Shown here: positions 51,283-61,402 of the stretch, one piece after another
Layout of the letters: every line of letters begins with the position of its first letter
Position numbering within the stretch: the stretch's first letter is position 1
Assembly (NCBI GenBank): GCA_023974075.1
Contig: CM043798.1
Coordinates: 23,714,441-23,778,440 of the forward strand
Direction of reading: 5' to 3'
Length of the DNA stretch: 64,000 nucleotides
DNA from: Chaenocephalus aceratus
Lineage: Eukaryota > Chordata > Actinopteri > Perciformes > Channichthyidae
The notes under the pieces: generated by a model
What the model was told of the DNA's origin: nothing
Seen by the model: the letters and a program-made list of their open reading frames with translations, nothing else
Databases searched by the model: none
Translations under genes and position numbers: made by a program

Positions 51283-52302
51283 TTAGATGTAATCGTGCTC
51301 TCTCAGGTGTGGTGCCATTTGGACAGGAGCAGAGAGTTGTGCAGCAATCCTGTTCCTTAGGTGGTGTCCAGGACTTTCCTGACCACAAGCTGCGGCAGGG
51401 GGAGGACTCTGGTCCCCATCTTCAGCATCCTCAAGGACATCGTTCATGTCTATGCACAGATTGTGCAGAAATGCACAACATGCAATGATGTCAGGGGCAA
51501 AGCTTGGACTGACCTCCAGCGCTTTGAAAAGGGTGGCCCTCCAGCGAGCCTTCATCCTTCCAAATGCTCTTTCCACCACAGACCGAGCCCTGGCATGATG
51601 CCTGTTGAATCTGGCCTGCACCTGGCCGCGAGGGACCTTGTAGGGTGTGAGTAATCCCACTGGTTTTTCCAGGCAGGGATAACCACCGTCCCCAAGGAGG
51701 AACCAACCAGCTGGGGGAAACAGTGCCTGGCAGAAGATGGGGCTGTTTCGCAGTACTCTGGCATCATGAACGGAGCCTGGATAGCCGATGAAGACATCCA
51801 GGAATCTCCCAGTTGAGTCACAGATGGCCTGCATCTGGATGGAAGGAAACAGCTTGTAATTGATGTACTCCTTGTGGTACTCGTTTCCTGGAGGTTTGAT
51901 GTGAATATGGCATCCATCAATCGCACCAGCAGCACGGTGAAATGCAGGACTCTTTGCAAGCTGACAGAAGCCATCTGCGGTTGGCAGGGAAATGAGGGTC
52001 TTCAGGTTGGCCTTTATCTTCCCGGTGACGTGTTTGATGATCCTGTGGACCGTCGATTTGGGAATCCCGAATGCTGAACCCACCACAGAGAGCGATAGTC
52101 CATGGGCCAAGCCGTAGAGGAGAACAAGCACCTCGATGTCTTGTCCCCATCCGTGGTCCTTTGGGGAGGAAAGCATCTGCACTAAATACACCACACTAGA
52201 TCGCTTAACTCTAAAGTCCTTCTTGAGACAGGCTTCAGGGCTGGTATACACGGCGAGAATTGGGGCAGTAGCATTGAGCTGCATGTAAAGACCTTTGCCC
52301 CC
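51283..52302 (-). CDS. Harbinger DDE transposase (HARBI1-like), main exon
   Basis: A DDE endonuclease that cuts and reinserts the element. From the N-terminus: a helix-turn-helix region (GSAFGIPKSTVHRIIKHV), then the RNase H-fold with first Asp in GAIDGCHIHIKPP, the GYPGSVHDARVLR block, Asp in FLLGDGGYPCLEKP and Glu in SVVERAFGRMKARW. It ends with a helical tail at LREHDYI. No stop or frameshift. The frame is open from an acceptor TTACAG just right of 52302, six codons before the Met at 52284, and joins in phase to the small upstream exon. Two-exon length would be about 383 residues, near the HARBI1 norm. Confidence 0.92.
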   Translation of the reverse strand, partial: GGKGLYMQLNATAPILAVYTSPEACLKKDFRVKRSSVVYLVQMLSSPKDHGWGQDIEVLVLLYGLAHGLSLSVVGSAFGIPKSTVHRIIKHVTGKIKANLKTLISLPTADGFCQLAKSPAFHRAAGAIDGCHIHIKPPGNEYHKEYINYKLFPSIQMQAICDSTGRFLDVFIGYPGSVHDARVLRNSPIFCQALFPPAGWFLLGDGGYPCLEKPVGLLTPYKVPRGQVQARFNRHHARARSVVERAFGRMKARWRATLFKALEVSPSFAPDIIACCAFLHNLCIDMNDVLEDAEDGDQSPPPAAACGQESPGHHLRNRIAAQLSAPVQMAPHLREHDYI

Positions 52303-52309
52303 CTGTAAC

Positions 52310-52311
<2 letters not shown>

Positions 52312-52344
<33 letters not shown>
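52312..52344. repeat. (CA)n microsatellite
   Basis: About 16 CA units in the predicted transposase intron. Confidence 0.95.
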
Positions 52345-52345
<1 letters not shown>

Positions 52346-52601
52346 CTCTGTAAACAATTCTGAGACCAAGTCAAATTAACCTTTCCTTTTTTATTCTATA
52401 AACTACTGACAACATTTCTCTGTGTTGGAATTCTACAGACACTATACAGATATACACGTATAGCTTATAAGGAAAGACTAAATGAATGTATATCACAATA
52501 TATCTAAATATCTATTTGTATTACACATACAAAGTTCATAGGCTACTATATAAGAAATAAAGTGAAGATAATTGTTGTATTAGCAATATTGAAATGTTTA
52601 C

Positions 52602-52733
52602 CTGCCACTGGCACATCGCTAAAATGCGCCTCAACCTTCTGCGCCTTCTGTTGGATCTTGCCATTGCACCCGCTAACAGGCGACGGATAGCAACGCAGGT
52701 CAATGCAGCCGACAGATGTGGGTTGGACACCAT
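52602..52733 (-). CDS. Harbinger transposase, predicted first exon
   Basis: 44 codons from ATG (52731-52733): MVSNPHLSAALTCVAIRR, then an Arg-rich stretch ARSNRRRRRLRRIL that could be a nuclear localisation signal, and MCQWQ. It is followed by a GTAAAC donor, and the ~300-bp intron ends at the acceptor right of 52302, giving an in-frame junction. A (CA)n run sits inside the intron at 52312-52344. The assignment is by splice logic and position. Confidence 0.6.
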
Positions 52734-52982
52734 GACGTCCGTTTCCGTTTCCTGCGGAGAGAGGGGAGGCCGTCCCAAAGCTTGCCGCTGTATTTATACC
52801 CTTAACCCTTAATGGAGGGAACTTCATTCAGCTGTGAGTGTGCCTACAGACGGAGTTCACTCCGTCACGGAGGGGGAGGGTCGAGGGAGTGGTTTGGGAT
52901 TGGGCCTACCTATTTTTTGGACTTCTACTACGTAAGCAACCTTCCCACGTGAATCCTACGCACGGCGTTATAAATGAGGCCC

Positions 52983-53271
52983 CTGGTCTAATGGTCAGGA
53001 TGCGAAAAAAGCACTGAAATCTCCCTTGTTTGTATTTTCAGAAATAGAATAAAGGTTTCACAAATCGGAAACTGTGTTAGAAAGAATCTTTAGCCTCTCT
53101 GGGATAATCCAGTCCAGATTTGATGAGTCTAGGTCTAGTGGTTTTAGATCAGGACCTGGTCTAATGTGGTCTACATGTAAAAAAAGCACTGAAATCTCCC
53201 TTGTTTGTATTTTCACAAATAGAATAAAGGTTTCACAAATCTCAAACTGGGTTATAAAGAATCTTTAGACT
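52983..53271 (-). repeat. 174-bp tandem array, right arm, second part
   Basis: Resumes at CTGGTCTAATG after the Harbinger element and leads into the right terminal repeat. Orientation and motifs as at 47699-48172. Confidence 0.92.
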
Positions 53272-53429
53272 CTCTGGGATAATCCAGTCCAAATAAATCG
53301 GCTATGCAGCGATTTAAGAGGTTCAAACACGGAGGATTGTTCGCTCAGCGCTGTAAATTAAATGTCCCTTAACTTTCCCCTTAACTGCCGAATCGGATGC
53401 TCTGAATCGGAAGCCAACTTCAGCGTCGT
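53272..53429 (-). repeat. Right terminal inverted repeat of the 13.8-kb unit
   Basis: From CTCTGGGATAATCCAG to CTTCAGCGTCGT, complementary to 39639-39796. Confidence 0.93.
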
Positions 53430-53438
53430 CAGATGAAA

Positions 53439-54300
53439 AGACTTTGATATGTGAGTAATAACTAACTTGTGTCTAATATAATATTGAATGTGTTTTAGTA
53501 AAGTATTTAAAAATACCCCGCATTGTACAAGTACAGGACAATCAGACCTTGTTCAACAAAGATCATCAGACAATTGTTTTGTCTTTGAGGTACAGCCGCA
53601 GCAGAGAGTCTGAGTTTGAAGAAAACACTAACATTTTATTTAGTGTTGTTTAATCAATCAATATTTACTGGTCTTGAATTTCCTCACTGGATTACAAAAT
53701 GCTCGAATCTTATTGTACAGGGACATAATGCAGATTCAATCACCTGAAGATGAAAATATAGATTCATCGATATGTACCATTTTAAGGAAATAGACTTAGT
53801 GGTATTGACCGAAGCTCCGCAGCTGTAGCTCGGCGCTGCTAATGAAATATCGAGTGCTCAATTTGTTGGTTTTTCTTTTTTATTAAGAATTGACCAAGCA
53901 TATCTTCCTCTTCGAAATCCCAGTTGTACTTCGCTAACACGCAGTGCCTGGGAGGGTGCGTTTGATTGTTCCCACCCCTACCTCACTTATGGACTAGGTC
54001 ATGTTAGAAAAGCAATCCAGTGGTTAGTTTTAGGGTAACCTCCATTGTTTTATTTTTTATGTATTCACTTTAAGAGAAAGGGATTTCAGAAACAAGTCTC
54101 ACAAGTTTGGCTCGAGGTAAAATTAACAAAAGCTAACTGTTGTTAGACTATGTTCCCCCCTTCTAAACTTATGAAATAATCAATGCCCTTGGGATGCTCT
54201 CAATAACGTGTGTGTGTGTGTGTGTGTGTGAGATTTAGGGGATCTATTGGCTGATAATAACATCCATCATTATGGTTTACTAATAGTTATCACTTCACTT
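53439..54300. other. Non-coding flank after the Mutator-like unit
   Basis: No gene supported. A (TG)n run at about 54208-54230 is the only clear feature. Confidence 0.5.
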
Positions 54301-54381
54301 CCTCCTCCAGCACCTGGACACAGCAGGAACCTACGCCAGGATCCTGTTTGTGGACTTCAGCTCTGCCTTCAACACAATCCA
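54301..54381 (+). pseudogene. LINE reverse transcriptase scrap (motif A)
   Basis: About 27 codons in one frame (HLDTAGTYARILFVDFSSAF, then NTI) match the motif-A region of CR1/L2/Rex1-type LINE reverse transcriptases, with the catalytic aspartate in VDFSSAF. The upstream part is absent. Downstream, after ATCCATCAGG, the sequence becomes a minisatellite. Confidence 0.75.
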
Positions 54382-54557
54382 TCAGGACCAGAACCTCTCT
54401 CCATCAGGACCAAAACCTCTCTCCATCAGGACCAGAACCTCTCTCCATCCGGACCAAAACCTCTCTCCATCAGGACCAGAACCTCTCTCCATCAGGACTA
54501 AAACCTCTCTCCATCAGGACCAGAACCTCTCTCCATCAGGACCAGAACCTCTCGCCA
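54380..54557 (+). repeat. 22-bp minisatellite, about 8 units
   Basis: The unit CATCAGGACCAGAACCTCTC plus TC is repeated about eight times, with A/G variation (CCAAAACC versus CCAGAACC). It begins inside the LINE scrap, so a short LINE segment appears to have been amplified. Overlapping Ser/Pro-rich open frames in two phases are by-products. Confidence 0.92.
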
Positions 54558-55720
54558 CCTCAACAAGGCCCGCCCCCCCCCACCTGACACTTTACCTCAC
54601 CCACAACGCAGACTCTGCATGGAGATCACAGGATGGTAAATAATGCAATGTTTAAATATTGCTTACTGCACATATTTTATATTCTATAATTGATTGCATT
54701 CTATTTCTTAATATAGTTCGCTATCTGTGTACTTTAAAAATATATATATATTTGTATATACGACACCTCCTCATATGTGTGAACCTACCTGGCAATAAAC
54801 CTGTTTCTAATTCTGATCTTTTTGTCCAGGTTGCACTGCCACGTCTACAGTAGCGCAGAATGGACAGAGGAAACATGATTGGGCCTCAAGTTTTTTGCAG
54901 CCAATATACATTCTCTTATAACTTGGGATAGGAGGGTGAGTGAACAAGTTATCCATTGGTTGGAATTTACCATTGTAGACTAAATCCTGCACACTGCTCC
55001 TTCAAATTGACAATGTGAACATGTGTCGCCATTTTGTAATTTCTGTTATTTTCAGTTGAGAATGTTTCAAAGTAATCTTAAAAAATTCAACTTACTTTTT
55101 GTTTCTACTGTTTATAAGTATGATGTTTAAATATGCAATGCTGTATTCATTAGTTGTACTATAATTCTACAAATATTTTTATATTTTAAGTTTTCAGAGT
55201 AATTGTTTCCTACAGAACATTTTGTGATGTCATTTTGTTGAACCTGTTTGATTGGAAAATGTTAGAAAAAAGCTGCAAAATAACAGTATTCTCCCGTTAG
55301 AACTTTAGGTTCTGTATTTATTTTAGTGTTTAATCATACAAATCTAATGAAAAAAAATGTAAAAAAACTGTTTTTCTCATCAGAACTTTATTTAAGGTAT
55401 TTTAATGTAACATTTTAAGACAATGGATTTTGAAAAGAGAGGAAAGTTTCCTCTAAAATCTTTAAGGACAATTTATGTATACTAATTGCTTTTGCACTTT
55501 ATTTCAGTTAAAGTATTTTTACTTTCATTTTATGGTTTTTGTTTGGCAGCCGCTGCTGCCAGTCATTTGACCGTTTTTTTACGAATGTTTTAATAAGTAT
55601 TAGTGCTGTACTTTTATTAAAGGTTATTGACTGTAAAAAGAGCAGATAAATCTGTAAAATTAGTGTTTTCCTGTATAATCTTTAAGGACAATTACCGTAA
55701 ATTAATGTTATAAGTTCTGC
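54558..55720. other. Non-coding AT-rich sequence
   Basis: Contains ACTGTAAAAA / TTTACAG-type motifs near 55630-55700, like those around 34.76-34.98 kb. No gene. Confidence 0.45.
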
Positions 55721-55724
55721 AGAG

Positions 55725-56270
55725 GAATTTTATAGAAAACAATAGCAATTTTCTATCGGATTCTATAAATTATTTGGTGGAATCTATAGTAAAATGTATA
55801 GGTGAATTCTATAGAATATTTGCCAATATCTTGCAGTATATTCTATAGAAACATCAATAGATTTTACTATAGATTATTTTGCAGAATCTATAGTAAAATC
55901 TTGCAGTAAATTCTATAGAATGTTTCTATAGAAACATTCTATAGTATTATATAGAAATGTCCACATATTCTATAGAATATAGGTCACAAGTTCTATAGTA
56001 TTCTACAGAATGGTATTCTACTGAACAGTTCTATAGAAAGCATCCATGGGATTTTCTATAGGATTCTATAGATTATTTTCTACAAAAAAACCATCTACAC
56101 AGTATATATTTTCTATAGTACTATAGTATTCTATACCCAGAATCTATAGTAAAACACGTAGGCAATTTCTATAGTATATCGGCACAAATCCTGTAGTATT
56201 CTACAGAAAATATCTATAGAATTCGTCCATAGATTTTTCTATAGTATTCTATAGATTTTTTTGCTAAGGG
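55725..56270. repeat. CTATAGAAT-like degenerate array, right
   Basis: Dozens of TTCTATAGAAT-type motifs with irregular spacers, more regular than the left array. It ends with the complement of the left boundary sequence. Confidence 0.88.
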
Positions 56271-56271
56271 A

Positions 56272-57500
56272 TTGCAGTTGTTATCTGTGTGAAACAGGCC
56301 AGATGGGGCCTAACCTTCGCTCATTCCCCGCTGGGCATTAATCTTAGGTCTAATTAGCTGCTCTTAGAAGCTTGCTTAGCTATATCGCTCTGGACACACA
56401 TACCTTTGCCTCTCACACCTTTGCTCACAGTGGAGTCCGGGTCGTGTTCAGAATAAGAAATCTCAGCCGTTGTGGAACTGATGACATTACCTGATCAAAC
56501 AGAATGTAAATGGTGGTGATTGACATTCATTACACTGCTTGAATGAAAAGTAAATGCATAGTCTATGATGTAGGTCAATGAACCCAGAGAGTGTGTATAC
56601 ACTGCTTTTTTCCATTGCAATGAGATCCAATACACAACCTGTATTTCCCTTGTGTAAAACATTTAGGTACATATGAAGTTATTAAAATACTCACTGTAAC
56701 ATATGTTCATGGCAAAGGGACATGTTGTAAATAAACTGGTTATAAGCAGGATAAGATTGTTATAAAAAGAAAAAAGGTATGCAACAGCACTACTCAGACA
56801 TGATAGATGCCCATACAGCCTCCTAATATCCCTTGCAATATTAGAGAGACACTGTGCATTTGCATTAAACATTGTCATTGTACATAAATCGTAAAACATC
56901 CATTAATAACTTAATTCTCTAGGGACAACCTTCAATAAATCCTTTGAAGCTTATATTGTACAGTTTTATAACTTTCTGGTCAGTAGCTGTAATTATTTAG
57001 TTGACATTGGTTCACATGGGATGATGTATTGATTCAATAATGGTGTGAATGCACTAGAACGTGTTGCACTCTCCTTTTATTACAAGACGTTGAGCTCCTC
57101 TCTGACACACCTGCAGGAGGAATACTGGATAATTAAGTCTCTAGTCTAGTGTAACAAAAAGAACACCTCTTTTAGCAAAATTCATAAAGTGGCAATATAG
57201 CAGCTTGCATGCAATTGAGTTGACACAACTGACAGAGCGTCAACAAACAACACATCTTTACTGCAGCCGAGCTTTATTAGAAACAGTGCATTGTCAATTG
57301 TCTGTTTTATTGGAAGCCTTAGGTTGGTCAGGTGCTCCAATAAAGTCCCTACGAGTTAGCTGAGATAACATATGAAGAGTAATGAGGTGCAGAGAGCTCT
57401 GCACGTGTTTCATTAATAATATTGGCAATCTAATGTACAAACAATCCCCAAGAAGTTCTAAAGAAGCTGAAAGCTGAAAACAACCATCTAACAAAGGACC
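56272..57500. other. Non-coding intergenic sequence
   Basis: No gene or bounded repeat recognised. Confidence 0.5.
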
Positions 57501-57508
57501 CACTTGAT

Positions 57509-58471
57509 CATAGGCGGTGCGTGAGGCTCAGGTTTGGGAAGGCTAAATAACTTTTTTTACCTGACGCTTGCCCGCCTCCGGTGTCTAGAAAAGAGATCAA
57601 CTCAGTGTGCGGAGTTTAAATCTCTCAAGTCATATTACAGGATAAAGGAAATACAGTTTAAACTGCTGTATGCAGAGAAGACGCCGACGTGTCGCACTTA
57701 TCATTCATGTTACATCATCAATCAGATTATCGATCATATAATATCATAATATATCATATATTTCCTTATCTGAGTCAGCTTCTCCAGCTGTATCTGGCCG
57801 TGCAACACTTACAGTGTCACATACTGTATGCAGAAGTATTATTTTAAGCAACACATTATGTTGACGAAACACTCGAGTCAAATGTAATTAAAGTCAGATC
57901 CACTCATGTCTTAGATGGGGCAGTATCATAAAACTATACGCTTTCAAACACTCGGTAGGCCTAGTAATTTTTTAACCAGTTTTTTAACCAGTTCTGTATT
58001 CACCTTGCAGGTGCAACTCTGTGGCTTGTATCCTGGATTATATGTTTAAGTCATGGATGTTTTAAAGCTCATATTTGTATAATATTAGTTTACTTTTCAT
58101 TAATGAAGTATGACGCTGCGCTGTCAGTACACTTGTCCATGTTTGTGATTGGTCAAATGTAGCTAAACCCGCCCCTTTCACGTGAACGCGCTCTCAGCTG
58201 GTGAGAGAAACCCTGGCTTGATTTACCGAGTTGATAACCAGCATCGTAGGACCGCTTAGCGAGATCTCGTTTGTTAGTTTGTTGTTGTTAGTTTGTTTGT
58301 TACTCAAACATATCCAGGGTATGTTGAACTGGCGTCGTAGTACAGGGCACAGGTGGCTAGCAGCGCTAATGTCAAAGACACAGACATTATATTTGTATTT
58401 TACCAGGATGCAGTGACACAAATATTTGGGAAGGCTTAGCCTTCCCTAGCCTACAGCACCCGCCGCCCCTG
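57509..58471. mobile_element. Non-autonomous hAT, 963 bp
   Basis: Ends CATAGGCGGTGCGTG and CACCCGCCGCCCCTG, imperfect inverted repeats, with a perfect 8-bp duplication CACTTGAT (57501-57508 and 58472-58479). Most of the interior is the reverse complement of about 20990-21540. No transposase frame. Confidence 0.92.
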
Positions 58472-58479
58472 CACTTGAT

Positions 58480-59734
58480 AGAAATGGTCTCATAGGAGCA
58501 CTGACTGGGTTGATATGATGAGATATCCCCCAATGTTGGGCATTTGAAAAGCAGAATTGCAGTCCTACATGATTCAGATGTAAGCCTTTTTTGGGGCAAA
58601 TATTCAATAGTGTTGCGCAAAAAGAGACTCACATTGTCTTTGATTCAGTGAGACCTTCTCTCTCACTCAAAAGCACAAACCCTTTTAATTAGGCCACGGC
58701 TGTACAATACAGCTGTGGCTGTATTGACTGTCATTTCTGCAGCTGATGGATTATAGATCTGATTGAGTTTAGCCCTGAGACAGGCATGACATGACAAGGT
58801 ATTCTGTTAACATGAAAAAATCCATACCAACATTCAATTGAACACCTCCCTCTATATCTCATGCCTACCATCTATCATTTCCCCTTTCCTTCTGTCATTC
58901 ATCCTTCTCCATCCAACCATTCTCTCCCGTTTGTTTTTTTCTTGTTACCCGCATCTGAATATTCCCCAATCCTATTCTGTCATCCTTTTTTCCCCACTTC
59001 TGTTTTCTCATTTATGTCTTTGTTTCTCTTTCCTCCATTTTGAATTTAGCTCTTGCCACTCAGAATATGAAATCTGATGAGTGCTTAATAGACTTGAACT
59101 CTGACCTAATGTCTTTATGTTGGAATGTAAATGTGTAATTTACAGTGCTGCTCTTTAGATGACAATCTAAACCATTTATTGAGATCTAGCCCGTCTTCCT
59201 CTGTGTGATATTGGGTAACAGAAGAAGAAAAGCGTAATGCAGGAAATGTCCTGGAAGTATGAACAACAATATGGGTGCATCAGAAAATAAGAGGGAAAAT
59301 ACTGGCTGTCTTTTCAGGATTGGGATGAGAACAACATAATGCCCAGCACACGTGCTAAAGAAAGAAAAGGCAGTCATTTTCTGTCATTCTGAACTAGACT
59401 AAATTGTCCATTTATCCATAACGAGGTAAAATACATTACTAGGAGTGTATGTTTATCTGCGTCATTGCTACAGTGCTGTGAGGTTTTTCTGTTTGAAATG
59501 GTGATTGTGTGGGTGTTTGTGTCAAATGAACAAAACGTTTTGCCTCAAATTCCTTGTAGACTTTATGGTGACAGCAAAATGTCAATTATAGACACCTACA
59601 TCCACACCTGACTGTTACTTTCTGCATTTCTTAGCAGACAACTCTGAACAAAAACAATAAAATACTAATGCAGAAACAAACGTTTTTTGTAATGTGATTT
59701 TTTACTGTAATGTGTCGTTTGACTCTATAATGAG
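58480..59734. other. Non-coding intergenic sequence
   Basis: Includes a pyrimidine-rich stretch at about 58840-59040. No gene supported. Confidence 0.5.
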
Positions 59735-59927
59735 AGTTCTCATTCATAACACTCCGTTCGATGTCTCACTATGGGATGCGCCTCATCGCGGAGCAAACAG
59801 AAGCAACAATCTCATTACGCCAATCCTGATTGGCTGGTGATCTTGACGTCAGCGTCAGGAGAAATCACCCCCTATAAGTAGCTTGCGCCACAACGCATGC
59901 GTCATTCAAACACCTCTTCTCGCTTCA
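59735..59927 (+). repeat. DIRS copy 2 left inverted terminal repeat
   Basis: Begins AGTTCTCATTCATAACAC and matches 22483-22675 with only scattered differences. Confidence 0.93.
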
Positions 59928-60097
59928 GAGCACATCTCTACAGTAGCTGGGCAAGCTTCACTGTCCACAGACTGAACCCAAATACCCATTTCGGTCGACG
60001 GGCGCTCGCCGGCTACTCCTTCTGCTTCGCAGGAAGACTGTAGTACTAACGCTGTTAGTATTTAAAATCGACCTCGCCCTTCTCTTACCCGAGAAAG

Positions 60098-61215
60098 CAG
60101 TGGCGAGCCGTGACTTGTATACCTAGGCCCTCTGACCCCCCTTCCCTCGAGAAAAAAAGAAGAGTTATTACATCACAGTGTATACTTCAGCGGAATATCA
60201 AAACAGCGGCCCGGGGTGCAAAACGCATCAATGACAGCGACCCTCTACCACACAGAACAACACCATTTAACACCTATCATGACAGGGCACCCACAGCCAA
60301 GTAGCAATTACAAATGAATTAAGTCGGCACGGCGGCCCACATTGAAAATGACTTAGGCCTACCTTTGATGATCAAATCACTGAAACACAAAGTCCATCCT
60401 CCTGTCCTTTTGGATGAAGCACTTGCGGGTCATGCAGCTGATCCTTTGCCACTCCAGTTTATCATTGTAACTCAATCTTGAAAATTACTCGGTTAATAAT
60501 TTCGCAACGATGTCATCACTATCACTGAAGTGAGCCATCATGAACGAACTTATGCTAATTATAAATCTATCGATTAGATTTATGATTCGAAAATAATAAA
60601 AGTAGGGTAGACATGTGGATATTATCCGGCTGAACAAAACGTACATTTATCTAACAGGTTCGTTTTCCACAGATCTTATTTCGAGCTATTTTCCAAAATC
60701 CTATGGAGAAATCCCGTTGCTTTCTGTCGAGGGAATCCGAGCGAAGCTTACTTCCGGGTTTTAGGACGCGTTACTGCACCACTTGCATAGTCCTCACAGC
60801 GGGCGGGTCATAAATTGTCATAAATTCCGCAAAAATAAAGCCCGCCCATTTAGAGGGAAGATATGATTGGTCAATTGTACTGTCATTTGACATTACTCTC
60901 TCGTTGAGTTACTATCGCTGGCCCTCTGTGAATGTAGAGAGGGACCAACAAGCTCTCCCGTCTTCACAGTTGCAGAGACGGCATTTAACCCTTCACATTC
61001 CAACAGAAACTGGCAGATTCGAAGGATTTATTTCTTTGGAAATATTATTTTAAATACAATTAAATCAAGTTATTTTGGTAAAACTAATGAAAAATGTAAC
61101 AACAAAAAAATATTTTAAAAGATACATTTTAAATTTTTTATGTTTTCAAATATTATTTTTTAGAATATCTTAGGCCCTCACAGAGGGCCTAGAGGGCCCT
61201 GACGGCTCGCCACTT
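60098..61215 (-). mobile_element. Non-autonomous hAT, 1118 bp, in DIRS copy 2
   Basis: Begins CAGTGGCGAGCCGTGACTTG and ends CTGACGGCTCGCCACTT. The perfect 8-bp duplication is CGAGAAAG (60090-60097 and 61216-61223). It is the reverse-oriented counterpart of 36507-37624, with the same length. No transposase. Confidence 0.94.
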
Positions 61216-61402
61216 CGAGAAAGTAAGGAAGGTCCGATTTTTTTCAAGCTAGCAGCACACCTGTTGCTAGCTCGCTCCCTCTCTACCGACACCACGGTAG
61301 CGAGGACGTTTTCTCTTTTCTCTTCTCCACGGAGGAAGAAAGGATTTAAAGAGCATACTGCCACACCAGTCAGTATTCTCCGGGAATAAAAGACCCAACG
61401 AC

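Larger units (their letters stand above)
48173..52982. mobile_element. PIF/Harbinger DNA transposon, two genes, 4.8 kb
   Basis: Inverted ends GAGCCTCATTTATAA and complement of GGGCCTCATTTATAA, with a 3-bp duplication CTG (48170-48172 and 52983-52985) inside a 174-bp unit. Subterminal TACGC/GCGTA motifs are frequent at both ends. It holds the two standard Harbinger genes in opposite orientation: a Myb/SANT-like partner on + and a DDE transposase on the minus strand. The transposase is intact, so this copy may still supply activity. Confidence 0.92.
39639..53429. mobile_element. Mutator-like (putative) element, 13.8 kb with insertions
   Basis: Inverted termini start ACGACGCTGAAGTTGGCTTC. Over about 145 bp the two ends differ at one position. 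The flanking duplication CAGATGAAA is a perfect 9-mer (39630-39638 and 53430-53438). Each end continues into tandem copies of a ~174-bp unit, in mirrored orientation. Removing the Gmr1-like and Harbinger insertions, each with one copy of its duplication, leaves about 2.7 kb. A 9-bp duplication with long termini fits the Mutator superfamily best. No transposase is present, so the assignment is by structure only. Confidence 0.82.
33997..56270. mobile_element. Candidate giant inverted-end element (AT-flanked)
   Basis: The left boundary CCCTTAGCAAAAAAATCTAT has its exact complement at the right boundary (about 56251-56270). Both ends run inward into arrays of CTATAGAAT-like motifs, and both are flanked outside by the dinucleotide AT. 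A 2-bp AT duplication is known for ISL2EU-type elements. No transposase of its own is visible. The two ends could instead be two independent copies of one short family lying in opposite orientation. Confidence 0.4.

Noticed and set aside
51361..51974. Frames overlapping the Harbinger transposase in other phases
   Set aside because: Shadows of the intact DDE transposase frame.
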